Shown piece by piece: positions 19,399 to 29,152 of a stretch of DNA of 39,393 nucleotides; within the stretch, counting starts at the first letter, position 1; every line of letters starts with the position of its first letter. A program made the translations under genes and the position numbers. The notes beneath the pieces were generated by a model. It was not told the origin of the DNA, did no database searches, and saw nothing but the letters and a program-made list of their open reading frames with translations. The stretch is from Gammaproteobacteria bacterium (lineage in GTDB: Bacteria; Pseudomonadota; Gammaproteobacteria; SZUA-152), in the NCBI GenBank assembly GCA_022340845.1, contig JAJDNG010000047.1, forward strand, positions 1-39,393, in the 5' to 3' direction.

Positions 19399-19429
19399 AA
19401 AATGGGGGCATAAAAAAATAGTTTCAACC
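19399..19429 (-). promoter_or_regulatory. Heat-shock (sigma-32/RpoH) promoter of clpB
   Basis: On the minus strand: GG-TTGAAA-(14 nt CTATTTTTTTATGC)-CCCCATTTT; matches sigma-32 consensus TTGAAA / CCCCAT with appropriate spacing, about 45 bp upstream of clpB. Confidence 0.85.
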
Positions 19430-19469
19430 GGCATTGTGGACCGATTGAATCCTTACGCATTGCTTCGGA

Positions 19470-20192
19470 TCAAGAGTCGACCGGTTTTTTATGGGGGAGA
19501 TCGCCGGGGTGTTCGATGTGTTCAGCAATCGCTTGCAGACAGGCTTTTTCATCCCTGTCTTTCGCGTCAATGGGGGCACCCAGTTTCAACACCGCGCGAC
19601 TGCGAATGGGAATAGAAAGTAACGTGTGGCCTTGACCTTTTATACCGTCCAGCCGAACCGGATAAATAAGGCAGCCGCTCATTTTAGCCAGTTTCACCAC
19701 CCCGGCTTTTAAGCGCCGGGGGGGATCGTCATCCAAATGAATGGCGCCGTGAGGAAACAATGCCACTACTTCGCCTTGCGCCAGCATGCGCAACGCCGCG
19801 CGGAATGCCCGTTGCGGGCGCGCCTGGCGCTCCACCGGAATGCAGCCTATGCTGCGAAACAACCATTGGATGCCAAACCGCTCATACTGCTCTTTGGCGA
19901 TCAAAAACCGCAGGGGTCGGTTACACGCGGCGATCAATAACAAGGCATCCAGACCGGAGACATGGTTGGAGACCACGATGGCGCCGCCATGTTCCGGCAA
20001 GGTAATCACGTCGCCGGACAAGCGATGATAGCGATAACTGAGCAAGCGGTTCAGGCCCGAAATTACGTTCAGAGTGGACCCGCCCCAGTCGGCATTTTTG
20101 TGAGATTTGAGAAATCGGATGGTTCGCCGGAGAAATTGCAATAGAACCGCGATAAAAACCAGCAACAGTATGGCTACAACGATTGTATTCAT
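19470..20192 (-). CDS. 1-acyl-sn-glycerol-3-phosphate acyltransferase-like protein (PlsC family)
   Basis: Hx4D motif VVSNHVSGLDALLL, FLIAKEQYERFGIQWLFRSIGCIPVER, LFPHGAIHLDDDPPRRLKAGVVKLA. Confidence 0.9.
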   Translation of the reverse strand: MNTIVVAILLLVFIAVLLQFLRRTIRFLKSHKNADWGGSTLNVISGLNRLLSYRYHRLSGDVITLPEHGGAIVVSNHVSGLDALLLIAACNRPLRFLIAKEQYERFGIQWLFRSIGCIPVERQARPQRAFRAALRMLAQGEVVALFPHGAIHLDDDPPRRLKAGVVKLAKMSGCLIYPVRLDGIKGQGHTLLSIPIRSRAVLKLGAPIDAKDRDEKACLQAIAEHIEHPGDLPHKKPVDS

Positions 20193-20262
20193 TGCCCCCC
20201 TTTTTTAACGGAATGATTATATCTATCTAAAAATGGTCAGATTGTGATTATGGCATGAATGA

Positions 20263-20766
20263 TTATTTTTTCTTTGATTTTGACCGACTCTTGGGCTTTT
20301 CACTCCCTTTACCGGTATCAGCCGCCGCTTCCAAGGTTTCAATCACCGCGGCATTTCCCATGGTTTTGGCCATGGACAATGCGGTGACGCCGTTTTTGTC
20401 TGTGGCATTGACGTCGGCACCCCGCGCCAACAACGCCTTAATGACTTGCAGATTACCCATGTAGGCGGCATCGATGAGCGCTGTCGATTCCTGCTTATCT
20501 TTGGTGTTCACATTGGCGCCTTCGGCCAGCAACATGTCCACGATGCGGGCATTGCCGAAATTTGCCGCCATCATCAACACCGTCTTGCCTGCCGGATTGG
20601 TGGCATTGATATCCGCCCCGGCTGCGATCAAGGCTCGCACTTCGGCACTCCTGCCGGCCCGCGCAGCATTAATCAAATCCAGATTGATATCCCGCGCCTG
20701 TGAATATACCGGTAACAGTAAACAAAACAATAGCATCCAGCGAATGTTTTTGTGCATGATTTTCAT
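20263..20766 (-). CDS. Secreted ankyrin-repeat protein
   Basis: C-terminal portion of ORF 20263..21012; internal start MKIMHKNIRWMLLFCLLLPVYSQA gives a signal peptide, followed by about 4 ankyrin repeats (AGRSAEVRALIAAGADINATNPAGKTVLMMAANFGNARIVDMLLAEGANVN...). The upstream part of the ORF overlaps nadC and is not credible. Confidence 0.88.
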   Translation of the reverse strand: MKIMHKNIRWMLLFCLLLPVYSQARDINLDLINAARAGRSAEVRALIAAGADINATNPAGKTVLMMAANFGNARIVDMLLAEGANVNTKDKQESTALIDAAYMGNLQVIKALLARGADVNATDKNGVTALSMAKTMGNAAVIETLEAAADTGKGSEKPKSRSKSKKK

Positions 20767-20872
20767 ACTTGGTAGTATCGGCAAGTCGTGAAAAAACTGA
20801 AAATCCGAAGCCATCAGCACACTATTTTGCCACACGATGTTAACCGGATAATGGTAACCACAGAGGAGCTCT

Positions 20873-21706
20873 ATGAACATACCCGACGACATTGAATCCG
20901 TGGTGCGCCGCGCTTTGCGCGAAGATATTGGCGGCGGTGATATTTCCGCCCACCTCATCGATGCCGCCGCACAAGGTAAAGCCCGGGTAATCAGCCGAGA
21001 AGAGGCCGTCATTTGCGGCCGCCCGTGGTTTGACGAGGTGTTCCGGCAACTGGACAGTCACATCGCAATCCACTGGCGTGTTGCAGAAGGCGAAACCGTA
21101 CCCGCCAACCAGGTGCTATGCGAGCTGAGCGGACCCGCCCGGTCGCTATTGAGCGGGGAGCGCACGGCGTTGAATTTTTTACAAACCTTGTCCGGGACGG
21201 CTACTGCCGCACAGCGTTACGCGCAAGCCCTAGCCGGTCTGACCAGTAAAGTGCTGGACACCCGCAAGACCCTGCCGGGACTGCGCAGTGCGCAAAAATA
21301 TGCCGTGCGCTGCGGCGGTTGTTACAACCACCGGATGGGGCTTTATGATGCCATATTGATCAAAGAGAACCACCTGATCGCCGCCGGTTCTATTGCCAAT
21401 GCGGTTGCGGCCAGCCGGCAGCAGTTCCCCGACAAAATGGTGGAAGTGGAAGTGGAAACCCTCAATGAAATGCAACAAGCGCTGGACGCCGGGGCACAAC
21501 GCATTTTACTGGATAATATGTCCCTGGATGATATGCGCCGCGCCGTAGAACAAACCGCGGGCCGCGCCGAATTGGAAGCCTCGGGCAACGTGACTCTGGA
21601 GAATATCCGCGACATCGCCGCCACCGGTGTGGATTTTATCTCCGTGGGCGGCTTGACCAAGCATCTCATCGCCGTGGATTTGTCGATGCGTTTTGATTTT
21701 GATTAA
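20873..21706 (+). CDS. nadC: Nicotinate-nucleotide pyrophosphorylase (quinolinate phosphoribosyltransferase)
   Basis: LNFLQTLSGTAT, VLDTRKTLPGLRSAQKYAVRCGGCYNHRMGLYDAILIKENH, ILLDNM, EASGNVTLENIRDIAATGVDFISVGGLTKH. Confidence 0.98.
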   Translation: MNIPDDIESVVRRALREDIGGGDISAHLIDAAAQGKARVISREEAVICGRPWFDEVFRQLDSHIAIHWRVAEGETVPANQVLCELSGPARSLLSGERTALNFLQTLSGTATAAQRYAQALAGLTSKVLDTRKTLPGLRSAQKYAVRCGGCYNHRMGLYDAILIKENHLIAAGSIANAVAASRQQFPDKMVEVEVETLNEMQQALDAGAQRILLDNMSLDDMRRAVEQTAGRAELEASGNVTLENIRDIAATGVDFISVGGLTKHLIAVDLSMRFDFD

Positions 21707-21765
21707 GGTAGGATGTGGTTCCTGTTCACGACGAGTATTTTTCATCACAATTGGGGAGCGGTTTT

Positions 21766-22233
21766 ATGCACAACTTTTACAACTCAGTGATTGCCAAGGG
21801 GGCTGTTCTAAACCTATTGCTCAGCATATCGTTAAGCCTATTGTTGGTCGCTTGTTCTGGCGAAAAAGCGCCGCAAGATCAAGCCCAAGCTCAACAACCA
21901 TCGCAGCAATCCAGTCAACAAAATACCCAATCACAAGCCCCACAGGCTGCTACCCAAGCGACGGGCAGCGCCGAGCCGGCTGCAGCTAGCGACCCATATC
22001 AATTGCCAAAAAACGGCAAAGTGATCAAGGCCATGCACGCCGGTGGTTATACATATATGCAGATTGAAAAAGACGGCAAGGAATTTTGGATCGCCGCTAC
22101 CATGATGAACGTCAAACGCGACGATTATGTGCGCTGGGCCGATGCGGCGGTGATGAAAAACTTCAGCAGTTCCACTTTGCACAAAACCTTTGATGAAATC
22201 CTGTTTGTCTCCAACGCCGAATTGGATCAATAA
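21766..22233 (+). CDS. NrfJ-like lipoprotein
   Basis: From ATG 21766 (preceded by GGGGAG): signal peptide with lipobox LLLVACSGEK, Gln/Ala-rich linker, then GKVIKAMHAGGYTYMQIEKDGKEFWIAATMMNVKRDDYVRW, resembling NrfJ. Confidence 0.78.
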   Translation: MHNFYNSVIAKGAVLNLLLSISLSLLLVACSGEKAPQDQAQAQQPSQQSSQQNTQSQAPQAATQATGSAEPAAASDPYQLPKNGKVIKAMHAGGYTYMQIEKDGKEFWIAATMMNVKRDDYVRWADAAVMKNFSSSTLHKTFDEILFVSNAELDQ

Positions 22234-22241
22234 CACGACAC

Positions 22242-22269
22242 AACAACGACAACGACAACGACAACGACA
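22242..22269 (+). repeat. Short tandem repeat (AACGAC)n between the lipoprotein gene and proS
   Basis: caacaacgacaacgacaacgacaacgac: about four perfect hexamer units, ending about 21 bp upstream of the proS ATG. Confidence 0.85.
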
Positions 22270-22290
22270 CAATAACCACCAGACGACACT

Positions 22291-24009
22291 ATGCGTACCA
22301 CACAGTTTTTATTAGCCACTGAAAAAGAAACCCCCGCGGATGCCGAAGTCATCAGTCACCAATTAATGCTGCGGGCCGGCATGATTCGCAAACTGGCGGC
22401 CGGGCTGTATACCTGGCTACCGCTGGGGTTGCGGGTGTTGCGGAAAGTCGAAACCATTATCCGCGAGGAAATGAACCGGGCCGGCGCCTTGGAAGTGCTA
22501 ATGCCGGCCATACAACCCGCTGAACTGTGGCAGGAGTCCAATCGCTGGGAAAAATACGGTCCGGAGCTGCTGCGCCTGCGTGATCGTCACGAGCGCGAGT
22601 TTTGCTTTGGCCCCACTCACGAGGAGGTCATCACCGATCTGGTGCGCCGCCAAATCCGCAGCTACAAACAACTGCCGGCCAATTTTTATCAAATCCAGAC
22701 CAAATTCCGGGATGAAATCCGGCCGCGTTTTGGGGTGATGCGGGCGCGGGAATTCTTAATGAAAGACGCCTATTCCTTTCACATCGATGAAAATTCCCTG
22801 CAGCAAACCTACGACATCATGCATGCCACGTATTGCCGCATTTTCCAGCGTGTCGGCCTGGATTTCAGACCAGTACAAGCCGACACCGGCAGTATCGGCG
22901 GGCACGCCTCGCACGAATTCCATGTGCTGGCGGACTCCGGCGAAGATCTGATCGCCTTCAGCGACAGCAGCGACTATGCGGCCAACGTCGAACTGGCACC
23001 TGCCCCCATGCCCGGTGAATCCCGTCCAGCGGCCAGCGTGGCGCTGCAGAGCGTGGACACGCCCGGCAAACACAGCATCGATGAAGTCAGCGAATTTCTG
23101 CAAGTACCGACGGCCAGGACGTTGAAGACCTTACTGGTGCAAGCGGACGAAGACGCCCCCACCGAGGTTATCGCCCTGGTCTTGCGCGGCGACCATGAGC
23201 TCAACGCCGTGAAAGCGGAAAAACTGCCCCAGGTTGCCAGCCCTTTGCAGTTCGCCACAGAATCCCAAATCCGCAGTGTCGCCAATTGCGATGCCGGCTC
23301 TATCGGGCCCGTGGGTTTATCCATCCCGGTAATCGCCGATCACAGCGCCCTGTTGGTGGCGGACTTTGTCTGCGGTGCCAACGAAAACGGCAAGCATTTA
23401 ACCGGCGTTAACTGGGTACGTGATCTGGCTGAACCCCAGGCAGCGGATTTGCGCAATGTGATCGAAGGCGATCCCAGCCCAGACGGCCAAGGCAAACTGC
23501 TGCTCAAGCGCGGCATTGAAGTGGGTCACATCTTTCAACTGGGTACCAAATACTCCGAGGCAATGAACGCCCATGTCCTGAATGAAAACGGCAAAGCGGT
23601 AGTGATGCCCATGGGTTGTTACGGCATCGGCGTGTCGCGCATCGTGGCGGCGGCCATTGAACAAAATCACGACGATCGGGGCATCATCTGGCCCACCCCC
23701 ATTGCACCGTTTGAACTGGCGCTGGTGCCCATTAACATGCACAAATCAGTACGCTTGCGCGAGGCGACGGAAAAACTCTATCACGCCTTGCTCGACGCCG
23801 GCATCGATGTGTTATTGGATGATCGAAAAGAGCGTCCTGGCGTGATGTTTGCTGATATGGAATTAACCGGCATGCCACACCGTTTAGTATTAAGCGACAG
23901 CGGCCTGGACGACAATAAGATCGAGTACCGAGCCCGGCGGGAAACCGAAAACGAGTACCCCGATCTGGATAAAGTCGTTGATTTTGTTAAAGAAAAATTA
24001 AAGCCCTGA
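22291..24009 (+). CDS. proS: Prolyl-tRNA synthetase (bacterial type with INS domain)
   Basis: [99 protein letters not shown]-type motif 2, [17 protein letters not shown]. Confidence 0.98.
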   Translation: MRTTQFLLATEKETPADAEVISHQLMLRAGMIRKLAAGLYTWLPLGLRVLRKVETIIREEMNRAGALEVLMPAIQPAELWQESNRWEKYGPELLRLRDRHEREFCFGPTHEEVITDLVRRQIRSYKQLPANFYQIQTKFRDEIRPRFGVMRAREFLMKDAYSFHIDENSLQQTYDIMHATYCRIFQRVGLDFRPVQADTGSIGGHASHEFHVLADSGEDLIAFSDSSDYAANVELAPAPMPGESRPAASVALQSVDTPGKHSIDEVSEFLQVPTARTLKTLLVQADEDAPTEVIALVLRGDHELNAVKAEKLPQVASPLQFATESQIRSVANCDAGSIGPVGLSIPVIADHSALLVADFVCGANENGKHLTGVNWVRDLAEPQAADLRNVIEGDPSPDGQGKLLLKRGIEVGHIFQLGTKYSEAMNAHVLNENGKAVVMPMGCYGIGVSRIVAAAIEQNHDDRGIIWPTPIAPFELALVPINMHKSVRLREATEKLYHALLDAGIDVLLDDRKERPGVMFADMELTGMPHRLVLSDSGLDDNKIEYRARRETENEYPDLDKVVDFVKEKLKP

Positions 24010-24101
24010 ACACCGGATGCGCAGCGTGCACAAATCCCCGAAATAGACTATCAAGATTGGAAAAAACCGGACGATTACCATAAGATAACTACCTTACACA
24101 A

Positions 24102-24149
24102 AGTAATGCCTACTCACAGTAACGCCTACGCACGGTAATGACATCGCAA
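24102..24149 (+). repeat. Degenerate 16-bp tandem repeats upstream of the lytic transglycosylase
   Basis: AGTAATGCCTACTCAC / AGTAACGCCTACGCAC / GGTAATGACATCGCAA. Confidence 0.6.
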
Positions 24150-24160
24150 AGTATCGGGAA

Positions 24161-24763
24161 TTGAGAACTCACGTGAAAGTCCCAGTAACAGCCTATCGTT
24201 TTTCCTGGTGTTTGATTACCTTCCTGGTGTTGTTCCTGCAGTGTGCGCTAAGTACCGCCTCCACCCGTTTTGACGCCGAATTACGAGACGCGCTGGCCAA
24301 AGCCATCGCCGAGGCCGATAGTTTCAGCGACCGGTTTGAGGCGGAAGTCTGGCTGATGGATATGTCCAAGCGCCTCGAAAGACGCGTAAAAAACGAACAT
24401 GATCGCCTGGAATTGCTGAAAAACGTTCATTACGAAGCCTCACGGGTCGATCTGCCGCCGGAAATGGTGCTGGCGGTGATTCAAACCGAAAGCAATTTCG
24501 ATCGCTGGGCAATTTCAGTCGCCGGCGCGCAAGGGCTGATGCAAATTATGCCCTTCTGGCTTAAAGAAATCGGCATCGAAGGCGACAGTTTGTTTTCCAT
24601 AAAAACCAATTTACGATTTGGCTGTACGATATTGCGCCATTATCTCGACAAAGAAAAAGGTGATTGGACTAAAGCCTTAGCCCGCTACAACGGAAGTTAT
24701 GGCAAAGCGAAATACCCTCGCAAAGTGTTCGCCAATTTGCGCAAAAACTGGTTTCGTCGCTAA
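24161..24763 (+). CDS. Lytic transglycosylase, SLT domain
   Basis: Hydrophobic signal/anchor, then VDLPPEMVLAVIQTESNFDRWAISVAGAQGLMQIMPFW...RFGCTILRHYLDKEKGDWTKALARYNGSYG. Start is TTG 24161 or GTG 24173. Confidence 0.93.
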   Translation: MRTHVKVPVTAYRFSWCLITFLVLFLQCALSTASTRFDAELRDALAKAIAEADSFSDRFEAEVWLMDMSKRLERRVKNEHDRLELLKNVHYEASRVDLPPEMVLAVIQTESNFDRWAISVAGAQGLMQIMPFWLKEIGIEGDSLFSIKTNLRFGCTILRHYLDKEKGDWTKALARYNGSYGKAKYPRKVFANLRKNWFRR

Positions 24764-24984
24764 TCCATTTTTCTTATCTCCGACTCATTCACCAAGCGGG
24801 TTAATTAACGACAGCCCTATCGGGCTAAACGTTTAAGCGACCTTCTCCCACCGCTACAACCACCCTCAATGATTTGATTCGCACCCCGACAGCGCCCCGT
24901 GCATTCAGAATTCTTCCAGGCTGCCGTAATTATTCTAAAGCCACGTCTGCAAACAGCCGAGCGTATCGCGAACACAGCGAATCC

Positions 24985-27900
24985 ATGGAAACAACTAAAA
25001 AAATCAGAATCTTGCACTTGGAGGACGAAATCCTCATCAGTGACATGGTTGGCTTACGGTTAAAAACAGCCGGCATCCGGGCCGAAATCGACCGCGTCTG
25101 TGACAAAGAGAAATTCCTGCAGAAAGAATTTCTGCAAAAAAAACCTCCTCAAACATCGCTCGATCATGGCTATGACATATTCCTGCTGGATTACCAATTA
25201 CCGGATTTTGACGGTATCACGGCATTACGCTTAATTCGCGAACATGATCCGGATACACCGGTCATCATGGTGTCCGGCGCACTGGATGAGGATTCCATTA
25301 TCACCAGTCTGAGATTGGGTGCAACGGATTATGTCATGAAAAATAACATGGAGCGTTTAGTGCCCGCTGTCATACGGGCGCTGGATGAACGCGCCCGGAC
25401 AATCACTCACCAAGATACATTGGCTGACCTGCAGGAGGCTCAAATACGATTAACCGATTTGGCCGCCAATTTACCCGGCGGATTGTATCAATTCCTGCGC
25501 CGGGCCGATGGCAGCTACGCCATCCCCTGGTGCAGCGAAGGATTTGAAAAAATTTCAGGCGTTAACGCCTACCAGATTAAAGACAATGCCCAACCCGCCT
25601 TTGCTCGTATTGCAGAGGACGATCGGCCAAACATTTTGGCGTCTATTGAACATTCAGCCGCTCACCTGAAAAAATGGGAGCAAACATTTCGTCTCAAAAC
25701 CGACAACGGCACACCGTGCTGGCTGCAAGCGATCTCTCAACCCAGAAAACTTAACAACGGCAGTATCATCTGGAACGGATTGATTCTGGACATTACTGCG
25801 CAAAAACACCAGGAACAGGAATTGTTCCACTACCGAGACCACCTGCAGGAATTAGTCGATGAGCGCACCGAGGTTGTCAGGCAGCAGGCGCAAATTATCG
25901 ATCAAATCTATGATGCCGTACTGTCAGTCGATAAAACTGGCCGGATCACCAGTTGGAATAAGGGTGCCGAGAGAATCTTCGGCTATCAACGCGATGAAGC
26001 GTTGGGCCAGCCAATGTCAGTACTATGCCTCAAAGAGACTGATGAGATCGCATGTAAAGAGTTACAGACCGTCATACAAGAACAAAGCGCGTTGGAATCG
26101 GAACTTAAGTTAGTGCGCAAAAACAAAGACAGCTTTAGTGCTTATATATCATTGTCGCCGCTGAAAGAATCCAACGGTGAAGTCATAGGCGTAATCGCCT
26201 ACGCCATGGACATCAGTAATAGCAAACAAGCCGAGTCCGCCTTGCAAAACAGTGAGGCAAAATATCGCGCCGTGGTGGAAACCGCTGTCGACGGTATTAT
26301 AACCATCGATAAGCGGGGCGTGATCGAAACGTATAATAAGGCAGCCGAACATATTTTCGGTTACAGCGCGGCGCAGGCGATAGGTAAAAGCATCACCATG
26401 TTGATGCCGCAATCGTATGCCGAACACCACCAGGATTACATAGAAAACTATCTATACAACGGCACCCAGAAGGTTATCGGCACTCAGCGGGAAGTCAGCG
26501 GCATGCACATGGACGGCATCATCTTTCCCCTGCAGCTTTCGGTGAGCGAAATGCGCATAGACGGTGAATCCAAATTCACCGGTATCGTGCGTAATATCGC
26601 GCAGATTAAACAGACTGAAAAAGCATTGCTCCGCAGTGAGCGCTTCAGTCGTAACATACTCAATTCCCTGTCCGACCATATTGCCGTATTGGACAAATAT
26701 GGAAATATCCGCCAGGTTAACGATGCCTGGGAGGAGTTTGCAGTTTCAAATCAAACCGGCGCAGGCCACGTAGGGATAGGGTGTAATTATTTAACGATTT
26801 GCCAGCGCGCCATGGAGTATCCCGAGGATTTTGCCAGCCGGGCCTATCAAGGTATCAAAGCTGTTTTGGAGCAAAGCACTTCGATATTCACTATGGAATA
26901 TCCCTGCCATGCGCCTCACCAACAACGCTGGTTCCTGATGAGCGTGGTACCGTTACTGGGAGACGCCGGTGGCGCGGTTGTCGCCCACATGAACATATCT
27001 GAAAGAGTTATGACCGAACACGCTTTGCAGGAGAGTGAACAGCGACTAAAGGAAGCCCAGCGAATTGCCTGCATCGGTAACTGGCAATGGCATACCGGCG
27101 ACGGAACGTTAGAGTGGTCTGAAGAAATTTTTCGCATTTTCGGTCGTGATCCTCATGATTTTCACCCGACATATGAACAATTTCTTTCCCTGATTCACCC
27201 GGATGACTTGCAACGGATCAACCTATCGGAGCAGCAGGCTTTTAGCGAAGGCAAACCGTACAGTATCGACCACCGGATTGTATTGCCCGATGGCGGTCTG
27301 CGATGGGTTCACGAAGAAGCCATCGCGGTATTGGATGAAAATGGCAATCCGTTGAAATTAACCGGCACCATGCAAGACATTACCGAGCGCAAGGAAATTG
27401 AAAACCAACTCATTATCGCCAAAAACGAAGCTGAAAAAGCCAGCCGCACCAAATCAGAATTTTTATCCAGCATGAGTCATGAATTGCGCACGCCATTAAA
27501 TGCGATACTCGGTTATACGCAACTGATGCTTATGGATGAAATGTTCAGCGAAGACCAGCTGACAAGCCTCGGTGAAATCAACAAAGCCGGCGAACACTTG
27601 CTGCACCTTATCAGTGATTTACTGGATCTTGCCAAAATTGAAGCGGGCCGCATGCAGCTTAATACAGAACAATTGCCGCTATGGGAAATCATCGAAGAAT
27701 GCCACCACCTGGTATTACCTACTGCGCAACGCAGAAACATTACGATTCATTGTAGCGGCAACCAACATTCAGGTGTTGCGGTGCATGCCGATCGCATACG
27801 GTTGAAACAAGTTGTTCTTAATCTAGTATCCAATGCGGTGAAATATAATCGCGACAACGGCAAGATTAACATCGAAGTGCAAACTCTTGACGATGTTGTG

Positions 27901-28581
27901 CGTGTATCGGTGCAAGACACCGGCAAGGGGATTGAACCGCAGCATTTAAATAAACTCTTTCAAGCGTTTTCCCGCCTGGGTGCCGAAAGCTCCGCCATTG
28001 AAGGCACCGGGATTGGTTTGTATATAGCCAAAACTCTGATTGAATTGATGCAAGGCCGCATACAGGTCGAAAGCACGCCCGGTGAAGGCACAACCTTCCT
28101 GATTGAAATTCCCTCTAGCGAACAAAGCGGCATGGCTGAATGCCGTCAGCTGAAAACTTCAGTCGATGGCAACAAACACTCCCAAGCCGATTCTTCGCAA
28201 CATACCATTTTATACATCGAAGACAATCCGGCCAACCTGCGCCTGGTGAAACATGTTTTGAGGTTCAGGCCCGGCATCAAGTTATTAACCGCCATAACCG
28301 GAGCGGAAGGATTGGAGATTGCCAGCCTCGAAATACCTGACTTGGTACTTCTTGATATCAGTCTTCCCGGCATGGACGGCTATGAAGTATTGGCAAATTT
28401 ACAAAACAACGAGCTAACCCAACACATACCTGTCATTGCGGTGAGTGCAAACGCAATGACAGGCGATATAGAACAGGGATTGAGCGCCGGTTTTATTGAT
28501 TACATCACCAAGCCCATAGACATCAATAAACTATTGCACGCGATAGATCAAACCATGGGCCATAAACTCGGCGCCGCCTGA
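24985..28581 (+). CDS. Hybrid sensor histidine kinase: REC, multiple PAS/PAC, HisKA, HATPase_c, REC
   Basis: From METTKKIRILHLEDE (ATG 24985, inside ORF 24874..28581): N-terminal REC (FLLDYQLPDFDG), several PAS/PAC units, SSMSHELRTPLNAILGYTQLM, VVLNLVSNAVKYN, GTGIGLYIAKTLIELM, C-terminal REC (LYIEDNPANLRLV, LVLLDISLPGMDG, YITKPID). Confidence 0.95.
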   Translation: METTKKIRILHLEDEILISDMVGLRLKTAGIRAEIDRVCDKEKFLQKEFLQKKPPQTSLDHGYDIFLLDYQLPDFDGITALRLIREHDPDTPVIMVSGALDEDSIITSLRLGATDYVMKNNMERLVPAVIRALDERARTITHQDTLADLQEAQIRLTDLAANLPGGLYQFLRRADGSYAIPWCSEGFEKISGVNAYQIKDNAQPAFARIAEDDRPNILASIEHSAAHLKKWEQTFRLKTDNGTPCWLQAISQPRKLNNGSIIWNGLILDITAQKHQEQELFHYRDHLQELVDERTEVVRQQAQIIDQIYDAVLSVDKTGRITSWNKGAERIFGYQRDEALGQPMSVLCLKETDEIACKELQTVIQEQSALESELKLVRKNKDSFSAYISLSPLKESNGEVIGVIAYAMDISNSKQAESALQNSEAKYRAVVETAVDGIITIDKRGVIETYNKAAEHIFGYSAAQAIGKSITMLMPQSYAEHHQDYIENYLYNGTQKVIGTQREVSGMHMDGIIFPLQLSVSEMRIDGESKFTGIVRNIAQIKQTEKALLRSERFSRNILNSLSDHIAVLDKYGNIRQVNDAWEEFAVSNQTGAGHVGIGCNYLTICQRAMEYPEDFASRAYQGIKAVLEQSTSIFTMEYPCHAPHQQRWFLMSVVPLLGDAGGAVVAHMNISERVMTEHALQESEQRLKEAQRIACIGNWQWHTGDGTLEWSEEIFRIFGRDPHDFHPTYEQFLSLIHPDDLQRINLSEQQAFSEGKPYSIDHRIVLPDGGLRWVHEEAIAVLDENGNPLKLTGTMQDITERKEIENQLIIAKNEAEKASRTKSEFLSSMSHELRTPLNAILGYTQLMLMDEMFSEDQLTSLGEINKAGEHLLHLISDLLDLAKIEAGRMQLNTEQLPLWEIIEECHHLVLPTAQRRNITIHCSGNQHSGVAVHADRIRLKQVVLNLVSNAVKYNRDNGKINIEVQTLDDVVRVSVQDTGKGIEPQHLNKLFQAFSRLGAESSAIEGTGIGLYIAKTLIELMQGRIQVESTPGEGTTFLIEIPSSEQSGMAECRQLKTSVDGNKHSQADSSQHTILYIEDNPANLRLVKHVLRFRPGIKLLTAITGAEGLEIASLEIPDLVLLDISLPGMDGYEVLANLQNNELTQHIPVIAVSANAMTGDIEQGLSAGFIDYITKPIDINKLLHAIDQTMGHKLGAA

Positions 28582-29051
28582 TGGTCCGGGTAGCGCACCA
28601 ATTTTATCCATAGTTGGATTCAATCACTTCTAATCGCACCATTACGGGGCGATTTACTCCGACCAAATTCACAGTAATCGCACATTGTAACGAGTCGATC
28701 GTGGTCAATCATTGTCCGCACGAGCGGTGTCGTAATATCTCCCCCCACTAATATAAAGACGATAACTCATTGAATATACGTTGGTTAATACCCAACTTTT
28801 ACCGATTTTGAGGGCTTTGCCGCTTATTTAATGAGTTTGCCTGCTAATTTCCATAAGTTTTCCAGTGGCATGGTAATTGGATTATCCAATCCAAAAGAAG
28901 CTAAGAGACGTTGGTTAACATCATCACATAATAGTGATTTTAAAAGCCAACTGACCTAATGAACGTTTCAAAGGCGCATGGTTTGATCACGCCATAACAA
29001 TCCCTCAGCGGCGTATCTGAAGCGTTTGCAACAGCACAGGCACATTACGCC

Positions 29052-29093
29052 GAGGTAACAAAAAACCGCCCGGAGATAACACAAAACCGGTAG
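29052..29093. repeat. Two 21-bp tandem repeats in the galU leader
   Basis: GAGGTAACAAAAAACCGCCCG / GAGATAACACAAAACCGGTAG; the first 17 nt differ at 2 positions. Confidence 0.6.
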
Positions 29094-29152
29094 GCGTGAT
29101 TGGTGAACCGGCATAAGCATATCCGAGCACCGTAGCAAGCCCTGATTGGAGT

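Noticed and set aside
20767-21012. N-terminal extension of the ankyrin ORF
   Set aside because: Overlaps the nadC start on the other strand; a signal peptide at MKIMHKNIRWMLLF marks the real start.
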